Assembly (NCBI GenBank): GCA_964474415.1
Contig: CAYYSO010000022.1
Span: 1-21,850, forward strand
DNA length: 21,850 nucleotides
Direction: 5' to 3'
Origin: Methylomarinum sp964474415
GTDB taxonomy: Bacteria; Pseudomonadota; Gammaproteobacteria; Methylococcales; Methylomonadaceae
A program made the translations under genes and the position numbers. The notes below the pieces were generated by a model, which did not search any database, was not told the origin of the DNA, and saw only the letters and a list, made by a program, of their open reading frames with translations. Shown in pieces: positions 7,827 to 15,396 of the stretch (position 1 is the stretch's first letter; each line of letters begins with the position of its first letter).

Positions 7827-8848
7827 CAGAACATCACTCCAAAAGAACCGAAAACTCCTTCGTTTATTCCCAGATTTGCCCCTCTGTGCAAGACATATTC
7901 AAGTTTCCATACCAGCGTATTTTGTGTGCGAAAATTGACTCCAAAAACCGCATTTTGCTGGGATTCAATGGCATCGCGCTGACTAAATGTTTCTCCCCGT
8001 CCAACAAAAGACCAGTGCTCGGTGATAGGGGTGACTAATTGCAGGTAGCCACCCCATTCGTGATTGTGCCGGCGTTTGCTTTCAGTGCCATGAACAGCGG
8101 CATAAAAAACCTGGGAGCTGAGTTTTACAATTTCAAAATCGTATATTCCATCCACTGTAAATAAAGTTTGTCGTTCCCGGCGGGTAGTCAATTCGGCATG
8201 CTGAACCGACAGCGCTATTTGTCCGGAAAATTCATCGCCATATTGTAAATGGATGCCATTGATGTTTTTATAACGGACAGGTCGAGTTTGGAGATTTTTG
8301 GGAACCAGTTCTTTCCAGGGTTGATAATACAGTTCAATATCTGGCAACCATTCAGATTCCGGGGTATAGTTCAGGGAAAATCCGGAAATAAATTCAGAAA
8401 AATTTAAAAATGTCGTCAAAGGCCGTGTTGTTGTTGCCACTAAAGGGCTGGCATGTATCTGGTTCCATTCGCCTACGGGTGACAGCATTTTTCCAATGCG
8501 CAGAGTGAATTCATTGGAAATCAGGATGTCATTATAAAGGCGTTCCAGATCAAATCTACCGGCATGGGAGAAAGCGCCTTTGTTTTCTGTCCAGAACGGT
8601 TGATTGGCGTATTCAATTTCAAAAAAAATATCGAGATATTGGTTAAATTGTCCGTGCCCAAACAGAGCTAAATCATCCAGTGACAAGTTGACTTGCTTTT
8701 GTTGTTGTGTTGGGGCGGTGAGTTCAATCGATGTATATCCGCTTAGTGTCCATGGACCTATGTTATATCCATTGCCTAAAATATAGTTATTGGCTTGGGA
8801 ACATAAACAATAGAGCAATAATAGACAAGACAGCAAAAATTTTGTCAT
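7826..8848 (-). CDS. predicted outer-membrane beta-barrel (porin-like) protein
   Basis: This 340-residue exported protein has a signal peptide (MTKFLLSCLLLLYCLCSQA) and a body made of alternating, aromatic-rich strands such as LDIFFEIEYANQPF, EFTLRIGKMLSPVGEWNQ, FSGQIALSVQHAEL and TLVWKLEYVLHRG. The last residues GSFGVMF end in Phe, as expected for a BamA-recognised outer-membrane barrel. The strand RIGKMLSPVGEWN resembles barrel segments of phosphate- or carboxylate-selective porins, but I cannot name a substrate. It is the first gene of a three-gene operon whose next two members encode a periplasmic binding-like protein and a cyclic-di-GMP enzyme. The ATG at 8848 has no strong Shine-Dalgarno. 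An imperfect TTGTA/TACAA repeat lies 40-60 bases upstream. Confidence 0.78.
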   Translation of the reverse strand: MTKFLLSCLLLLYCLCSQANNYILGNGYNIGPWTLSGYTSIELTAPTQQQKQVNLSLDDLALFGHGQFNQYLDIFFEIEYANQPFWTENKGAFSHAGRFDLERLYNDILISNEFTLRIGKMLSPVGEWNQIHASPLVATTTRPLTTFLNFSEFISGFSLNYTPESEWLPDIELYYQPWKELVPKNLQTRPVRYKNINGIHLQYGDEFSGQIALSVQHAELTTRRERQTLFTVDGIYDFEIVKLSSQVFYAAVHGTESKRRHNHEWGGYLQLVTPITEHWSFVGRGETFSQRDAIESQQNAVFGVNFRTQNTLVWKLEYVLHRGANLGINEGVFGSFGVMF

Positions 8849-9085
8849 ATAAAACCAACTGGATAATGTTTTGGGTATTTGGATAACTTGTATACTTATC
8901 GTTGTACAAAACCCGTTAGCGGAGTGTCTGATACAGGCCGAAATTTTAGGTGTGATAATATAAATAATTACATTATAGACTATGAATTTGGAAGGTCAGC
9001 AGTGTAAGTAAAAAATTACATGATGTAATTCTTGTCGCTGTCCGGGGTTATTGCATCAAGAGATTATACCATATAAAATAAAAGG
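8849..9085. other. AT-rich intergenic region upstream of the barrel-protein operon
   Basis: No gene is visible in this 237-base stretch. It should contain the promoter for the minus-strand operon starting at 8848, and the lost 3' part of the sensor remnant would have lain here. It holds a perfect short palindrome (listed separately) and a second ATTACAT motif near 8968. No clear -35/-10 pair can be assigned. Confidence 0.4.
9014..9030. promoter_or_regulatory. perfect 8-bp-arm palindrome, candidate operator
   Basis: AATTACAT-G-ATGTAATT is a perfect inverted repeat with a one-base centre, typical in size for a dimeric repressor site. It lies about 166 bases upstream of the barrel-protein start. 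In an AT-rich gap it could also be chance. No regulator gene is adjacent. Confidence 0.3.
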
Positions 9086-9490
9086 TTATTTTCTTTTGAC
9101 CATAAAATAAATGTAATCCAATGTGCTATGCCTGGTTAAAAATTGATTGGCAAGACGGTAGGTTTCGGTGTCGTTCTTCAGCTCTTTGATAAGTACATTT
9201 ACATCAGCACGGGTTTTTTTTCTCAAATTGCTTGAAGCTGGCGAAATATTTGTTATAGGCATTACTGTTATGTCCACGCAATAGAATATTCTTCCATTTC
9301 TGTATTTGTGTTTTAAAGTTAATTTCGATAAGTAATGAATGTCGGCTGATAAAGTCTTCCTGTCGGGTTAATTGAGCTGTTTTTGAAATAAAGCGTTCAT
9401 GTTCGATGGGAACGTATTCGGCCATTGGTAACGATAAAAAAAGGAAATAACAAACCATAGAAGCAAACGATTCTTGATGCTGTTAAGCAT
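9086..9490 (-). pseudogene. truncated, frameshifted sensor-domain remnant (chemoreceptor or GGDEF type)
   Basis: A start at the ATG at 9490, with AAGGA upstream, gives MLNSIKNRLLLWFVISFF. The frame is lost at the 7-base T run (minus strand, 9442-9436). Adding one T restores LSLPMAEYVPIEHERFIS and the sensor HSLLIEINFKTQIQKWKNIL. A second break lies in the 8-base A run (9221-9214). Removing one A joins SFKQFEKK to TRADVNVLIKELKNDTETY. The motif FKTQIQKWKNILLRG is typical of the periplasmic sensor found in many chemoreceptors and diguanylate cyclases. The frame stops at 9086, and no second membrane helix, HAMP or output domain follows, so the gene has lost its 3' end as well. Confidence 0.75.
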
Positions 9491-9546
9491 TAACTGATTT
9501 TCCTTGTATTTGCGTTAGAACTGAGGAAGGAGGAAAAGATTTTCAC

Positions 9547-9655
9547 ACTAGTGCAGCACCTATTTTGTACTGATGGATAAAGTTTGATTACTTTTCAATT
9601 ATTTCAACACGTTAAAAATATTAATACATAAGCCGAAAATAACAATAGTACAAAA
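9547..9655. mobile_element. MITE-like element, copy A (decayed right end)
   Basis: This copy aligns along its length with the one at 15722-15831. The first ~80 bases differ at only about nine positions. The left terminus ACTAGTGCAGCACCTATTTT is intact. The right terminus is eroded: GAAAATA and GTAC remain, but the intervening bases and the flanking CTAG do not match. It encodes nothing. It sits just past the stop of the TrpD2-like gene and upstream of the 9086-9490 remnant. The right boundary is approximate. Confidence 0.75.
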
Positions 9656-9662
9656 CTGGCGG

Positions 9663-10649
9663 TTAATAGATTGAGACCTGCCTGTTTGTCCAGTAATGGT
9701 TGGCTAATGTTTCAGCCTGGTGTTGACTGTCTGCCTTGCCCAGCAGTTTTAGTGCAATTGCGGCTGTACCGATAACAGTGGCTTCGGCGAATTCATCACT
9801 AATTTTACCTTGCCAAAGCAAAGCCAGTTGATGTGGGTCCAGCATATCTGGTTTGACATGTCTGCGGGAAAATATAGCAGGCCAGTGTTCTTCGCTGAGT
9901 TCCTGATGATGGACACTTTGTACCAGGCAGTCCATATCCGGGTTGCGTTCGGTTTCTCCGCCTTCGCCTTTAAGTACGGCCATATGAGGCTGATTCAGTA
10001 ACAGCGCCGCTTTTTGATGTACCTGACGGTAACCGGGATGGAAAATACCTTGAATACTGTGTTCTGCATTGAAAGGATTTAATAATCTGACCAGCGTATG
10101 TACCGGGGAGCGTAGACCCATTAGCGGACGCAGATTAATCATCTCATACAGCCTGGGGCAGATATGTTCTAGGGACAGATAGCTGAAGTGATATTGTTGT
10201 AATTGTCCGGCAGATTGTTGTAAAGATGTCGCATAATCTATGCCCAGTATTTTCAATACATTGCGGGTATAAATACGGCCTTCAGTATGACCTTCGGCAC
10301 CGTGCATAAAAACCTTGATGCCATTTTCTGCCAGCAATAGTGTTGTTAACAAAAACCAGGGTAGATGGCGACGTTTACCGGCGTAGGATGACCAGTCCAG
10401 GTCAACCTGAGTTGTTGTGATATGGTGTTGAAAACTTTCTCGCGCCGCGGTGACAAAACCTGCCAATTCTTCGGGAGTTTCTTCTTTAACCCGCATCAAC
10501 ATCAGAAATGCACCCAGTTGAATATCCTCAACCTGACCGGACATGATCATTTTCATGGCACGATAGGCTTCATCTTGAGTCAAAGGGCGTGAGCCTTTTT
10601 TGCCTTTCCCCAGGATTTTTATAAATTCAGCAAAAGGGTGGTCAGTCAT
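9663..10649 (-). CDS. ybiB: TrpD2/YbiB-family anthranilate phosphoribosyltransferase-like protein
   Basis: This 328-residue protein has the TrpD fold in order: a helical N-terminal region (PLTQDEAYRAMKMIMSGQVE) and a large domain with HLPWFLLTTLLLAENGIKVF, GAEGHTEGRIYT and LKGEGGETERNPD. The PRPP-binding GTGGD signature of true TrpD is absent; the corresponding place reads WSSYAGKRRHLPW. That matches the TrpD2 group, whose E. coli member YbiB binds nucleic acid and belongs to the LexA regulon, rather than tryptophan synthesis. No trp genes are nearby. Its ATG overlaps the stop of the heme O synthase gene by four bases (ATGA), so the two are translated together, although a functional connection is not obvious. 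The symbol is by family resemblance. Confidence 0.8.
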   Translation of the reverse strand: MTDHPFAEFIKILGKGKKGSRPLTQDEAYRAMKMIMSGQVEDIQLGAFLMLMRVKEETPEELAGFVTAARESFQHHITTTQVDLDWSSYAGKRRHLPWFLLTTLLLAENGIKVFMHGAEGHTEGRIYTRNVLKILGIDYATSLQQSAGQLQQYHFSYLSLEHICPRLYEMINLRPLMGLRSPVHTLVRLLNPFNAEHSIQGIFHPGYRQVHQKAALLLNQPHMAVLKGEGGETERNPDMDCLVQSVHHQELSEEHWPAIFSRRHVKPDMLDPHQLALLWQGKISDEFAEATVIGTAAIALKLLGKADSQHQAETLANHYWTNRQVSIY

Positions 10650-11536
10650 GACAAAGACAGGGGAACGTAGTGGTCAATCAATAAAGCGGCAAACAAAACC
10701 ATGAGATAGATAATAGAAAATCCGAATGTTTTCATCGCGGTTTTATTATCCTTGTTGCGCCGCATCAAAATGGCAAAATAAATAAAACCCAGGCCCAGCG
10801 GTATAGCTGTAAACAGATAAATCAGATTGCTCATGCCGGTAAGGTAGGGCAGTAGTGTCACAATCAGTAATAAGACTGTATATAAAAGGATATGCAAACG
10901 GGTAAATTCCGTACCGTGGGTAACCGGCAGCATGGGGATCTCAACCTTGGCATATTCGTCACGTTTGGCAACTGCAAGTGCCCAGAAATGGGGTGGGGTC
11001 CAGACGAAAATGATCAGGAACAGCAATAAAGCATAGGGATGTATTTCGCCGGTAATCGCACACCAACCTAAAACTGGCGGGGCAGCCCCCGCAGCGCCGC
11101 CAATGACGATATTCTGCGGCGTCATACGCTTTAGATAAACTGTATAGATAATGGCATAGCCGATCAGAGAGAGAAACGTCAGAGCCGCAGTGAGTATATT
11201 GACTTTAAAAGTCAGCAGTAACATAGAAAGCAGGCCGATAAGACCAGAAAATATCAGAACATTACGTGCACTAAGTTCACCTGTGGGTAAGGGTCTGTTT
11301 TGAGTGCGAGCCATTTCCGCGTCGGCTTTTTGATCTATGAAATGGTTGATCGCCGCAGCAGATGAGGCGGCCAGTCCGATACCCAGGGTGCCGTAGATAA
11401 AATTAGCCATTGGCGGCATACCGGGTACGGCCAGTAACATGCCGACAATAGCGGTAAATACGATAAGCGCAACTACCTTGGGTTTGCACAGTTCTAGATA
11501 GTTTTTCCAGGAAAGAGTTGAGGTAATGTGTGTCAT
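10646..11536 (-). CDS. cyoE: protoheme IX farnesyltransferase (heme O synthase)
   Basis: This polytopic UbiA-family membrane enzyme of 296 residues transfers a farnesyl group from farnesyl diphosphate to heme b, giving heme O for terminal oxidases. The prenyl-diphosphate site N64-HFID68-QKAD72 (NxxxDxxxD) is intact and followed by RTQNRPLPTG. YLKRMTPQNIVIGGAAGAAP and TPPHFWALAVAKRDEYAKVE (second Asp-rich loop) are family signatures. About nine hydrophobic helices fill the rest. The length is normal for CyoE/CtaB. No oxidase subunits, ctaA or ctaG lie next to it, unlike in many genomes, so the oxidase it serves is encoded elsewhere. It is divergent from the M16 peptidase pair across a gap with a long inverted repeat. 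Confidence 0.95.
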   Translation of the reverse strand: MTHITSTLSWKNYLELCKPKVVALIVFTAIVGMLLAVPGMPPMANFIYGTLGIGLAASSAAAINHFIDQKADAEMARTQNRPLPTGELSARNVLIFSGLIGLLSMLLLTFKVNILTAALTFLSLIGYAIIYTVYLKRMTPQNIVIGGAAGAAPPVLGWCAITGEIHPYALLLFLIIFVWTPPHFWALAVAKRDEYAKVEIPMLPVTHGTEFTRLHILLYTVLLLIVTLLPYLTGMSNLIYLFTAIPLGLGFIYFAILMRRNKDNKTAMKTFGFSIIYLMVLFAALLIDHYVPLSLS

Positions 11537-11557
11537 TAAGTTTTGAATAGAACCTGT

Positions 11558-11600
11558 ATTTCAATAGTATATAGTACAGTGAACTATTCATTATTGAAAT
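11558..11600. promoter_or_regulatory. long inverted repeat between divergent genes
   Basis: Two 18-base arms, 11558-11575 and 11583-11600, match at about 14 of 18 positions when one is reverse-complemented, with a 7-base centre. The outer nine bases (ATTTCAATA / TATTGAAAT) and the inner five (ATAGT / ACTAT) match exactly. It lies 22 bases before the heme O synthase start and 38 bases before the M16 start, where a dimeric regulator could control both. It could instead fold as a hairpin in the 5' leader of either transcript. Confidence 0.4.
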
Positions 11601-11638
11601 AGTCCGACGCCTTAACATTTTACGTTAAAGAGGGAGAT

Positions 11639-13009
11639 ATGAGATTTAGGGTCATTATTGTTTCGTTACTATGTTTGCCAATATTGGTTCAAGCCGGTGG
11701 CAGTGAAGTGCATGAGCGGATTCTGGAGAACGGTTTAAGAATTCTGGTTAAAGAAGATCATCGTTCGCCGGTAGTGGTTTCCCAGGTTTGGTATAAAGTA
11801 GGTTCCAGTTATGAACCCGGCGGTATTACCGGTATATCTCATATGCTGGAGCATATGATGTTCAAAGGTACTGATCACTATCCAGCGGGGGAATTTTCGC
11901 GCATTATTGCTGAAAACGGCGGTCGAGAAAATGCCTTTACCGGCAGGGATTATACCGCTTATTTTCAAACGCTGGAAAAGTCGCGACTGGAAGTCAGTTT
12001 TAAACTGGAGTCTGACAGAATGCGACATCTGCATTTATTGGCCGATGAGCTGAAAAAGGAATTGCAGGTGGTGACCGAGGAACGCCGTATGCGTACTGAT
12101 GATAAACCACGCGCGAAAACCCGGGAATATTTTATGGCGATGGCTTTTTCCAACAGCCCCTATAAAAATCCGGTCATTGGCTGGCCGTCTGATATTGCCC
12201 ATTATCAGATTGAAGATTTGCAGGCCTGGTATCAGCGTTGGTATGCACCCAATAACGCCACATTAGTGGTAGTGGGTGATGTGCAGACGGAAGCTGTTTT
12301 TAAGCTGGCCGGGAAATATTTTGCCAAACTCAAGCCCAGTGATATTAAATCATTAAAGCCACGGACAGAAGTGGAGCAACATGGTATCCGTAAGATAACA
12401 GTTAAATTGCCGGCCAAGCTTCCATATATTCTGATGGGATATAAAGTGCCGGTATTAAAAACAACAGCACAGGAATGGGAAGCCTATGCACTGGAAGTGC
12501 TGGCTGGTATTCTGGATGGCGGCAACAGCGCTCGATTGGCATCCAGACTGGTCAGGGGTAAACAGATTGCTGTGTCGGCCGGAGCCGGTTACGGGCTGTA
12601 TTCCCGGATGTCAGAATTGTTTATGCTGGATGCCACACCGGCACAGGGTAAAACAGTATTTGATATGGAATATGCCTTGAAAGAAGAAATCTATCAGCTG
12701 AAAAGTGAATTGGTGAGTAACGAAGAATTACAGCGTGTTAAAGCTCAAGTGCTTGCCAGTGCAGTTTATGAGCGAGACTCTGATTTTTATCAGGCCATGC
12801 AGTTGGGAATGCTGGAAACGGTTGGTTTAGGTTGGCAGAAAGTAGATGAATATGTAAGCAAGGTAAATCAGGTGACAGCTGAGCAGGTGCGTGAAGTGGC
12901 ACGACAATATTTGCTTGAAGACAGATTAAGTATCGCTTATCTGCAGCCTCAACCCATTAGCAAACAATCGCAGTCACGCAAGGTCGCGGGAGGACGTCAT
13001 GCGCACTAA
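11639..13009 (+). CDS. M16 zinc peptidase, catalytic partner
   Basis: This exported protein of 456 residues has a signal peptide (about 1-19, ending VQAGG). It is the zinc-bearing member of an M16 (pitrilysin-like) pair. The inverted zinc motif HxxEH is H68-MLE-H72, with Glu71 as general base and Glu148 (in VTEERRM) as the likely third ligand. FKGT, the NAFTGRDYTAYF strand and WYAPNNATLVVVGD are further family landmarks. It probably degrades or processes peptides in the periplasm. The GGGAG sequence just before the ATG at 11639 is a good ribosome-binding site. The next gene overlaps it by 11 bases and encodes a family member without the zinc motif, so a heterodimer is expected. Substrates are unknown. 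Confidence 0.92.
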   Translation: MRFRVIIVSLLCLPILVQAGGSEVHERILENGLRILVKEDHRSPVVVSQVWYKVGSSYEPGGITGISHMLEHMMFKGTDHYPAGEFSRIIAENGGRENAFTGRDYTAYFQTLEKSRLEVSFKLESDRMRHLHLLADELKKELQVVTEERRMRTDDKPRAKTREYFMAMAFSNSPYKNPVIGWPSDIAHYQIEDLQAWYQRWYAPNNATLVVVGDVQTEAVFKLAGKYFAKLKPSDIKSLKPRTEVEQHGIRKITVKLPAKLPYILMGYKVPVLKTTAQEWEAYALEVLAGILDGGNSARLASRLVRGKQIAVSAGAGYGLYSRMSELFMLDATPAQGKTVFDMEYALKEEIYQLKSELVSNEELQRVKAQVLASAVYERDSDFYQAMQLGMLETVGLGWQKVDEYVSKVNQVTAEQVREVARQYLLEDRLSIAYLQPQPISKQSQSRKVAGGRHAH

Positions 13010-14294
13010 ATTCATTCTTCTTGTGTTATGTTTTTTTACTCAGTCGGCATGGTCTGCGGCAAAAATCGAACACTGGCAAACAATGCAGGGTACACGGGTT
13101 TATTATGTGCAGACTACGGGTTTGCCGATGGTGGATATTCGTGTCACATTCGATGCTGGCAGCGCCAGAGATGGCTATCAATACGGTCTTGCCGCATTGA
13201 CTTCTGCCATGCTGGATAACGGTGCCGGCCAATGGAGTGCGGATGATATCGCTCAGCGTTTTGAAAGTGTTGGTGCCCAGTTTGGCAGTAGCGCATCCAT
13301 TGATATGGCCGGGGTGTCGCTACGTACCTTAACTGAGAAGTCTTTGTTTGATAAAGCCCTGAATACCCTACAGGTGATATTGGCAGAACCCTCTTTTAAT
13401 GAATCTGATTTTCAGCGTGAAAAAAGCCGCACTCTGGCAGCATTAAAACATCGGGAAGAATCGCCAGGTGCATTGGCCAGTATGACCTTTTATAAAGCTT
13501 TATATCATGATCATCCCTATGCCCACCCCAGTTCAGGCATTGTTGAAACAGTAGCGGGTTTTACTGCGGATGATTTGCGCAGCTTTTATCAGCAATATTA
13601 TGTAGCCGCTAATGCAATAGTAGTGATTGTGGGGGATTTAAACCGGCAACAGGCTGAAAAGGTGGCTGAATCATTAATATCAGGCTTGTCCGTGGGTGAA
13701 AAACCTGAACCAGTCCCTGAAGTTACATTACCGGTTAAGGGTAGCGATCAGCATATTGATTTTCCCTCTACACAAACCCATGTGCTCGCCGGTTTACCCG
13801 GTCTGAGTCGTCAGGATAATGACTATTTCCCGCTTTATGTGGGTAACTTTATGCTGGGAGGTAGCGGCCTGGTGTCTAAACTGGCTGAAGAAGTCAGGGA
13901 AAAACGCGGTTTGGCTTATAGTGCTTACAGTTATTTTTCTCCACTGTACAGGGCAGGCCCCTTTACCATGGGATTGCAGACCCGGAATGATCAAACCGCC
14001 AAAGCAGTTGCAGTGATGAAAAAGACACTTACTGATTTTATTAAAAATGGTCCGACTAAAGAGGAATTAATAGCTGCCAAGAAAAACATTACCGGTGGTT
14101 TTGTTCTGCGCTTTGATACCAATGGAAAACTGACTAACTATGTCAATATGATCGGATTTTATCAGCAGCCACTGGATTACCTGGAGGTGTTTCCGAAGAA
14201 AATTGAAGCTGTCACGATAGATGGGATTAAGGATGCCTTTCAAAGACGGGTGAAATCTGAATTATTACAGATCGTTACCGTGGGTGGAAAATAA
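12999..14294 (+). CDS. M16-family peptidase, non-catalytic partner
   Basis: This exported 431-residue protein has a signal peptide ending SAWSAA (about 1-21). It has the M16 fold but no HxxEH; the equivalent place reads LTSAMLDNG (about 67-75), so it cannot bind zinc in the usual way. It keeps FMLGGSGLVSKLAEEVREK followed by RGLAYSAYSYF (about 283-316), the Arg/Tyr region that holds substrate in M16 partner subunits, and AANAIVVIVGDL in the first half. The start overlaps the catalytic partner by 11 bases and has GGAGG at the right distance. Together the two resemble the heterodimeric M16B pairs of many gammaproteobacteria. The rsmD gene follows after 3 bases. Confidence 0.9.
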   Translation: MRTKFILLVLCFFTQSAWSAAKIEHWQTMQGTRVYYVQTTGLPMVDIRVTFDAGSARDGYQYGLAALTSAMLDNGAGQWSADDIAQRFESVGAQFGSSASIDMAGVSLRTLTEKSLFDKALNTLQVILAEPSFNESDFQREKSRTLAALKHREESPGALASMTFYKALYHDHPYAHPSSGIVETVAGFTADDLRSFYQQYYVAANAIVVIVGDLNRQQAEKVAESLISGLSVGEKPEPVPEVTLPVKGSDQHIDFPSTQTHVLAGLPGLSRQDNDYFPLYVGNFMLGGSGLVSKLAEEVREKRGLAYSAYSYFSPLYRAGPFTMGLQTRNDQTAKAVAVMKKTLTDFIKNGPTKEELIAAKKNITGGFVLRFDTNGKLTNYVNMIGFYQQPLDYLEVFPKKIEAVTIDGIKDAFQRRVKSELLQIVTVGGK

Positions 14295-14297
14295 ACC

Positions 14298-14849
14298 GTG
14301 CAAAATAAATTAAGGATAATTGGCGGTGAATGGCGCAGTCGTTTGTTGTCTTTTAAAGATATTCCTGGTTTAAGACCAACGCCTGCAAGAGTCAGGGAAA
14401 CGCTGTTCAATTGGTTGCAACATGATGTGATTGGCAGTCGTTGTTTGGATTTATACGCCGGGAGTGGTGCTTTGGGTGTTGAAGCTGCCTCACGGGGAGC
14501 AAAAGCTGTGGTACAAGTGGAAAACAATGCCCAGGCCTGTCGGCAGTTAAAAGAAAATACGGTTAAATTAAACGCTAAACTGATCAATATAGTGCAACAG
14601 GATGTATTTCGTTTTCTGGCGGGGGATAGCGAACCTTTTAATCTGGTTTTCCTCGATCCGCCTTTTGGACAACAAATGGCGCAACAGACTTGTCAGTGGT
14701 TAGAGGATAAAGGTTGGCTGGAGCCGAGCGCCAAAATCTATGTTGAAGTGGAAAAAGGATTGCCGTTGAATGCTATGCCACAAAATTGGCGGCAACTGAA
14801 AAAGAAAACAGCTGGTGAGGTTGATTATTATTTGTTTGAGCGATTGTAA
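14298..14849 (+). CDS. rsmD: 16S rRNA (guanine-966 N2) methyltransferase
   Basis: This 183-residue SAM-dependent enzyme modifies G966 of 16S rRNA in the small ribosomal subunit. The N-terminal IIGGEWRSRLL and PGLRPTPARVRETLFNWL are characteristic of RsmD. The SAM-binding motif I is LDLYAGSGALGVEAASRG (about 53-70), and the catalytic DPPF occurs in LVFLDPPFG. The length agrees with the family. The start is a GTG at 14298, three bases after the upstream M16 stop, with GGTGGA about 10 bases before it; no ATG near it would keep the conserved N-terminus. It is followed by coaD, a common gammaproteobacterial order. Confidence 0.95.
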   Translation: MQNKLRIIGGEWRSRLLSFKDIPGLRPTPARVRETLFNWLQHDVIGSRCLDLYAGSGALGVEAASRGAKAVVQVENNAQACRQLKENTVKLNAKLINIVQQDVFRFLAGDSEPFNLVFLDPPFGQQMAQQTCQWLEDKGWLEPSAKIYVEVEKGLPLNAMPQNWRQLKKKTAGEVDYYLFERL

Positions 14850-14909
14850 GATACATTTACTGAGTCAAATAGTATAGAATTAGCCGTTTTTTCTTTCAGA
14901 CTGCATTGA

Positions 14910-15386
14910 ATGAATATTACTGCTATCTATCCTGGGACATTTGATCCTGTTACTAATGGACATCTGGATCTGGTTGCCAGGGCATCCAGGCTTTATGACA
15001 GAGTTATTATTGCCGTGGCAGAAAATCGTGGCAAAGCGCCATTATTTTCGATACAGGAGCGGGTTGAATTGGCAAAAAAAGTGACCGATAAATTTGCTAA
15101 TGTTGAGGTGATTGGATTTAACAATCTGTTGGTGGACTGTGCCAAAGAGCAGAATGCCAACGTTATTTTACGAGGATTGCGTGCAGTATCGGATTTTGAA
15201 TTTGAATTTCAACTGGCCGGTATGAACAGACGGTTGTCGCCGGAACTGGAAACGGTATTTTTAACGCCGGCCGAGCAATACGAATTCATTTCTTCCAGCA
15301 TGATCCGGGAAATTGCCAGACTAAACGGCGATGTCTCCAGTTTTGTTCCCGAGATCGTCAAACAACGATTAATTGAAAAATTTTAG
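14910..15386 (+). CDS. coaD: phosphopantetheine adenylyltransferase
   Basis: This cytoplasmic enzyme of 158 residues makes dephospho-CoA from 4'-phosphopantetheine and ATP, the penultimate step of CoA synthesis. The nucleotidyltransferase signature T15-NG-H18 sits in YPGTFDPVTNGHLD. RGLRAVSDFEFEFQLAGMNR and the C-terminal FISSSMIREIARLNGD, which contacts ATP, are intact. The length is standard. The ATG at 14910 lacks an obvious Shine-Dalgarno. The 60-base gap after rsmD contains TATAGAAT near 14872, which could serve as an extra promoter. The ferredoxin gene begins 10 bases after its stop. Confidence 0.96.
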   Translation: MNITAIYPGTFDPVTNGHLDLVARASRLYDRVIIAVAENRGKAPLFSIQERVELAKKVTDKFANVEVIGFNNLLVDCAKEQNANVILRGLRAVSDFEFEFQLAGMNRRLSPELETVFLTPAEQYEFISSSMIREIARLNGDVSSFVPEIVKQRLIEKF

Positions 15387-15396
15387 AGGAGTAAAG

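Noticed and set aside
8880..8915. TTGTATAC...GTTGTACAA imperfect repeat upstream of the barrel-protein gene as an operator.
   Set aside because: The arms match poorly beyond five bases and the position could equally be chance in AT-rich sequence.
9086..9490. Phase-variable receptor controlled by A/T run length.
   Set aside because: The runs are only 7-8 bases and correcting both still leaves a protein without output domain, so switching could not restore a working receptor.
15373..15396. Upstream ATG giving the ferredoxin an eight-residue extension.
   Set aside because: It lies within the end of coaD without a ribosome-binding site, and the conserved family N-terminus begins at 15397.
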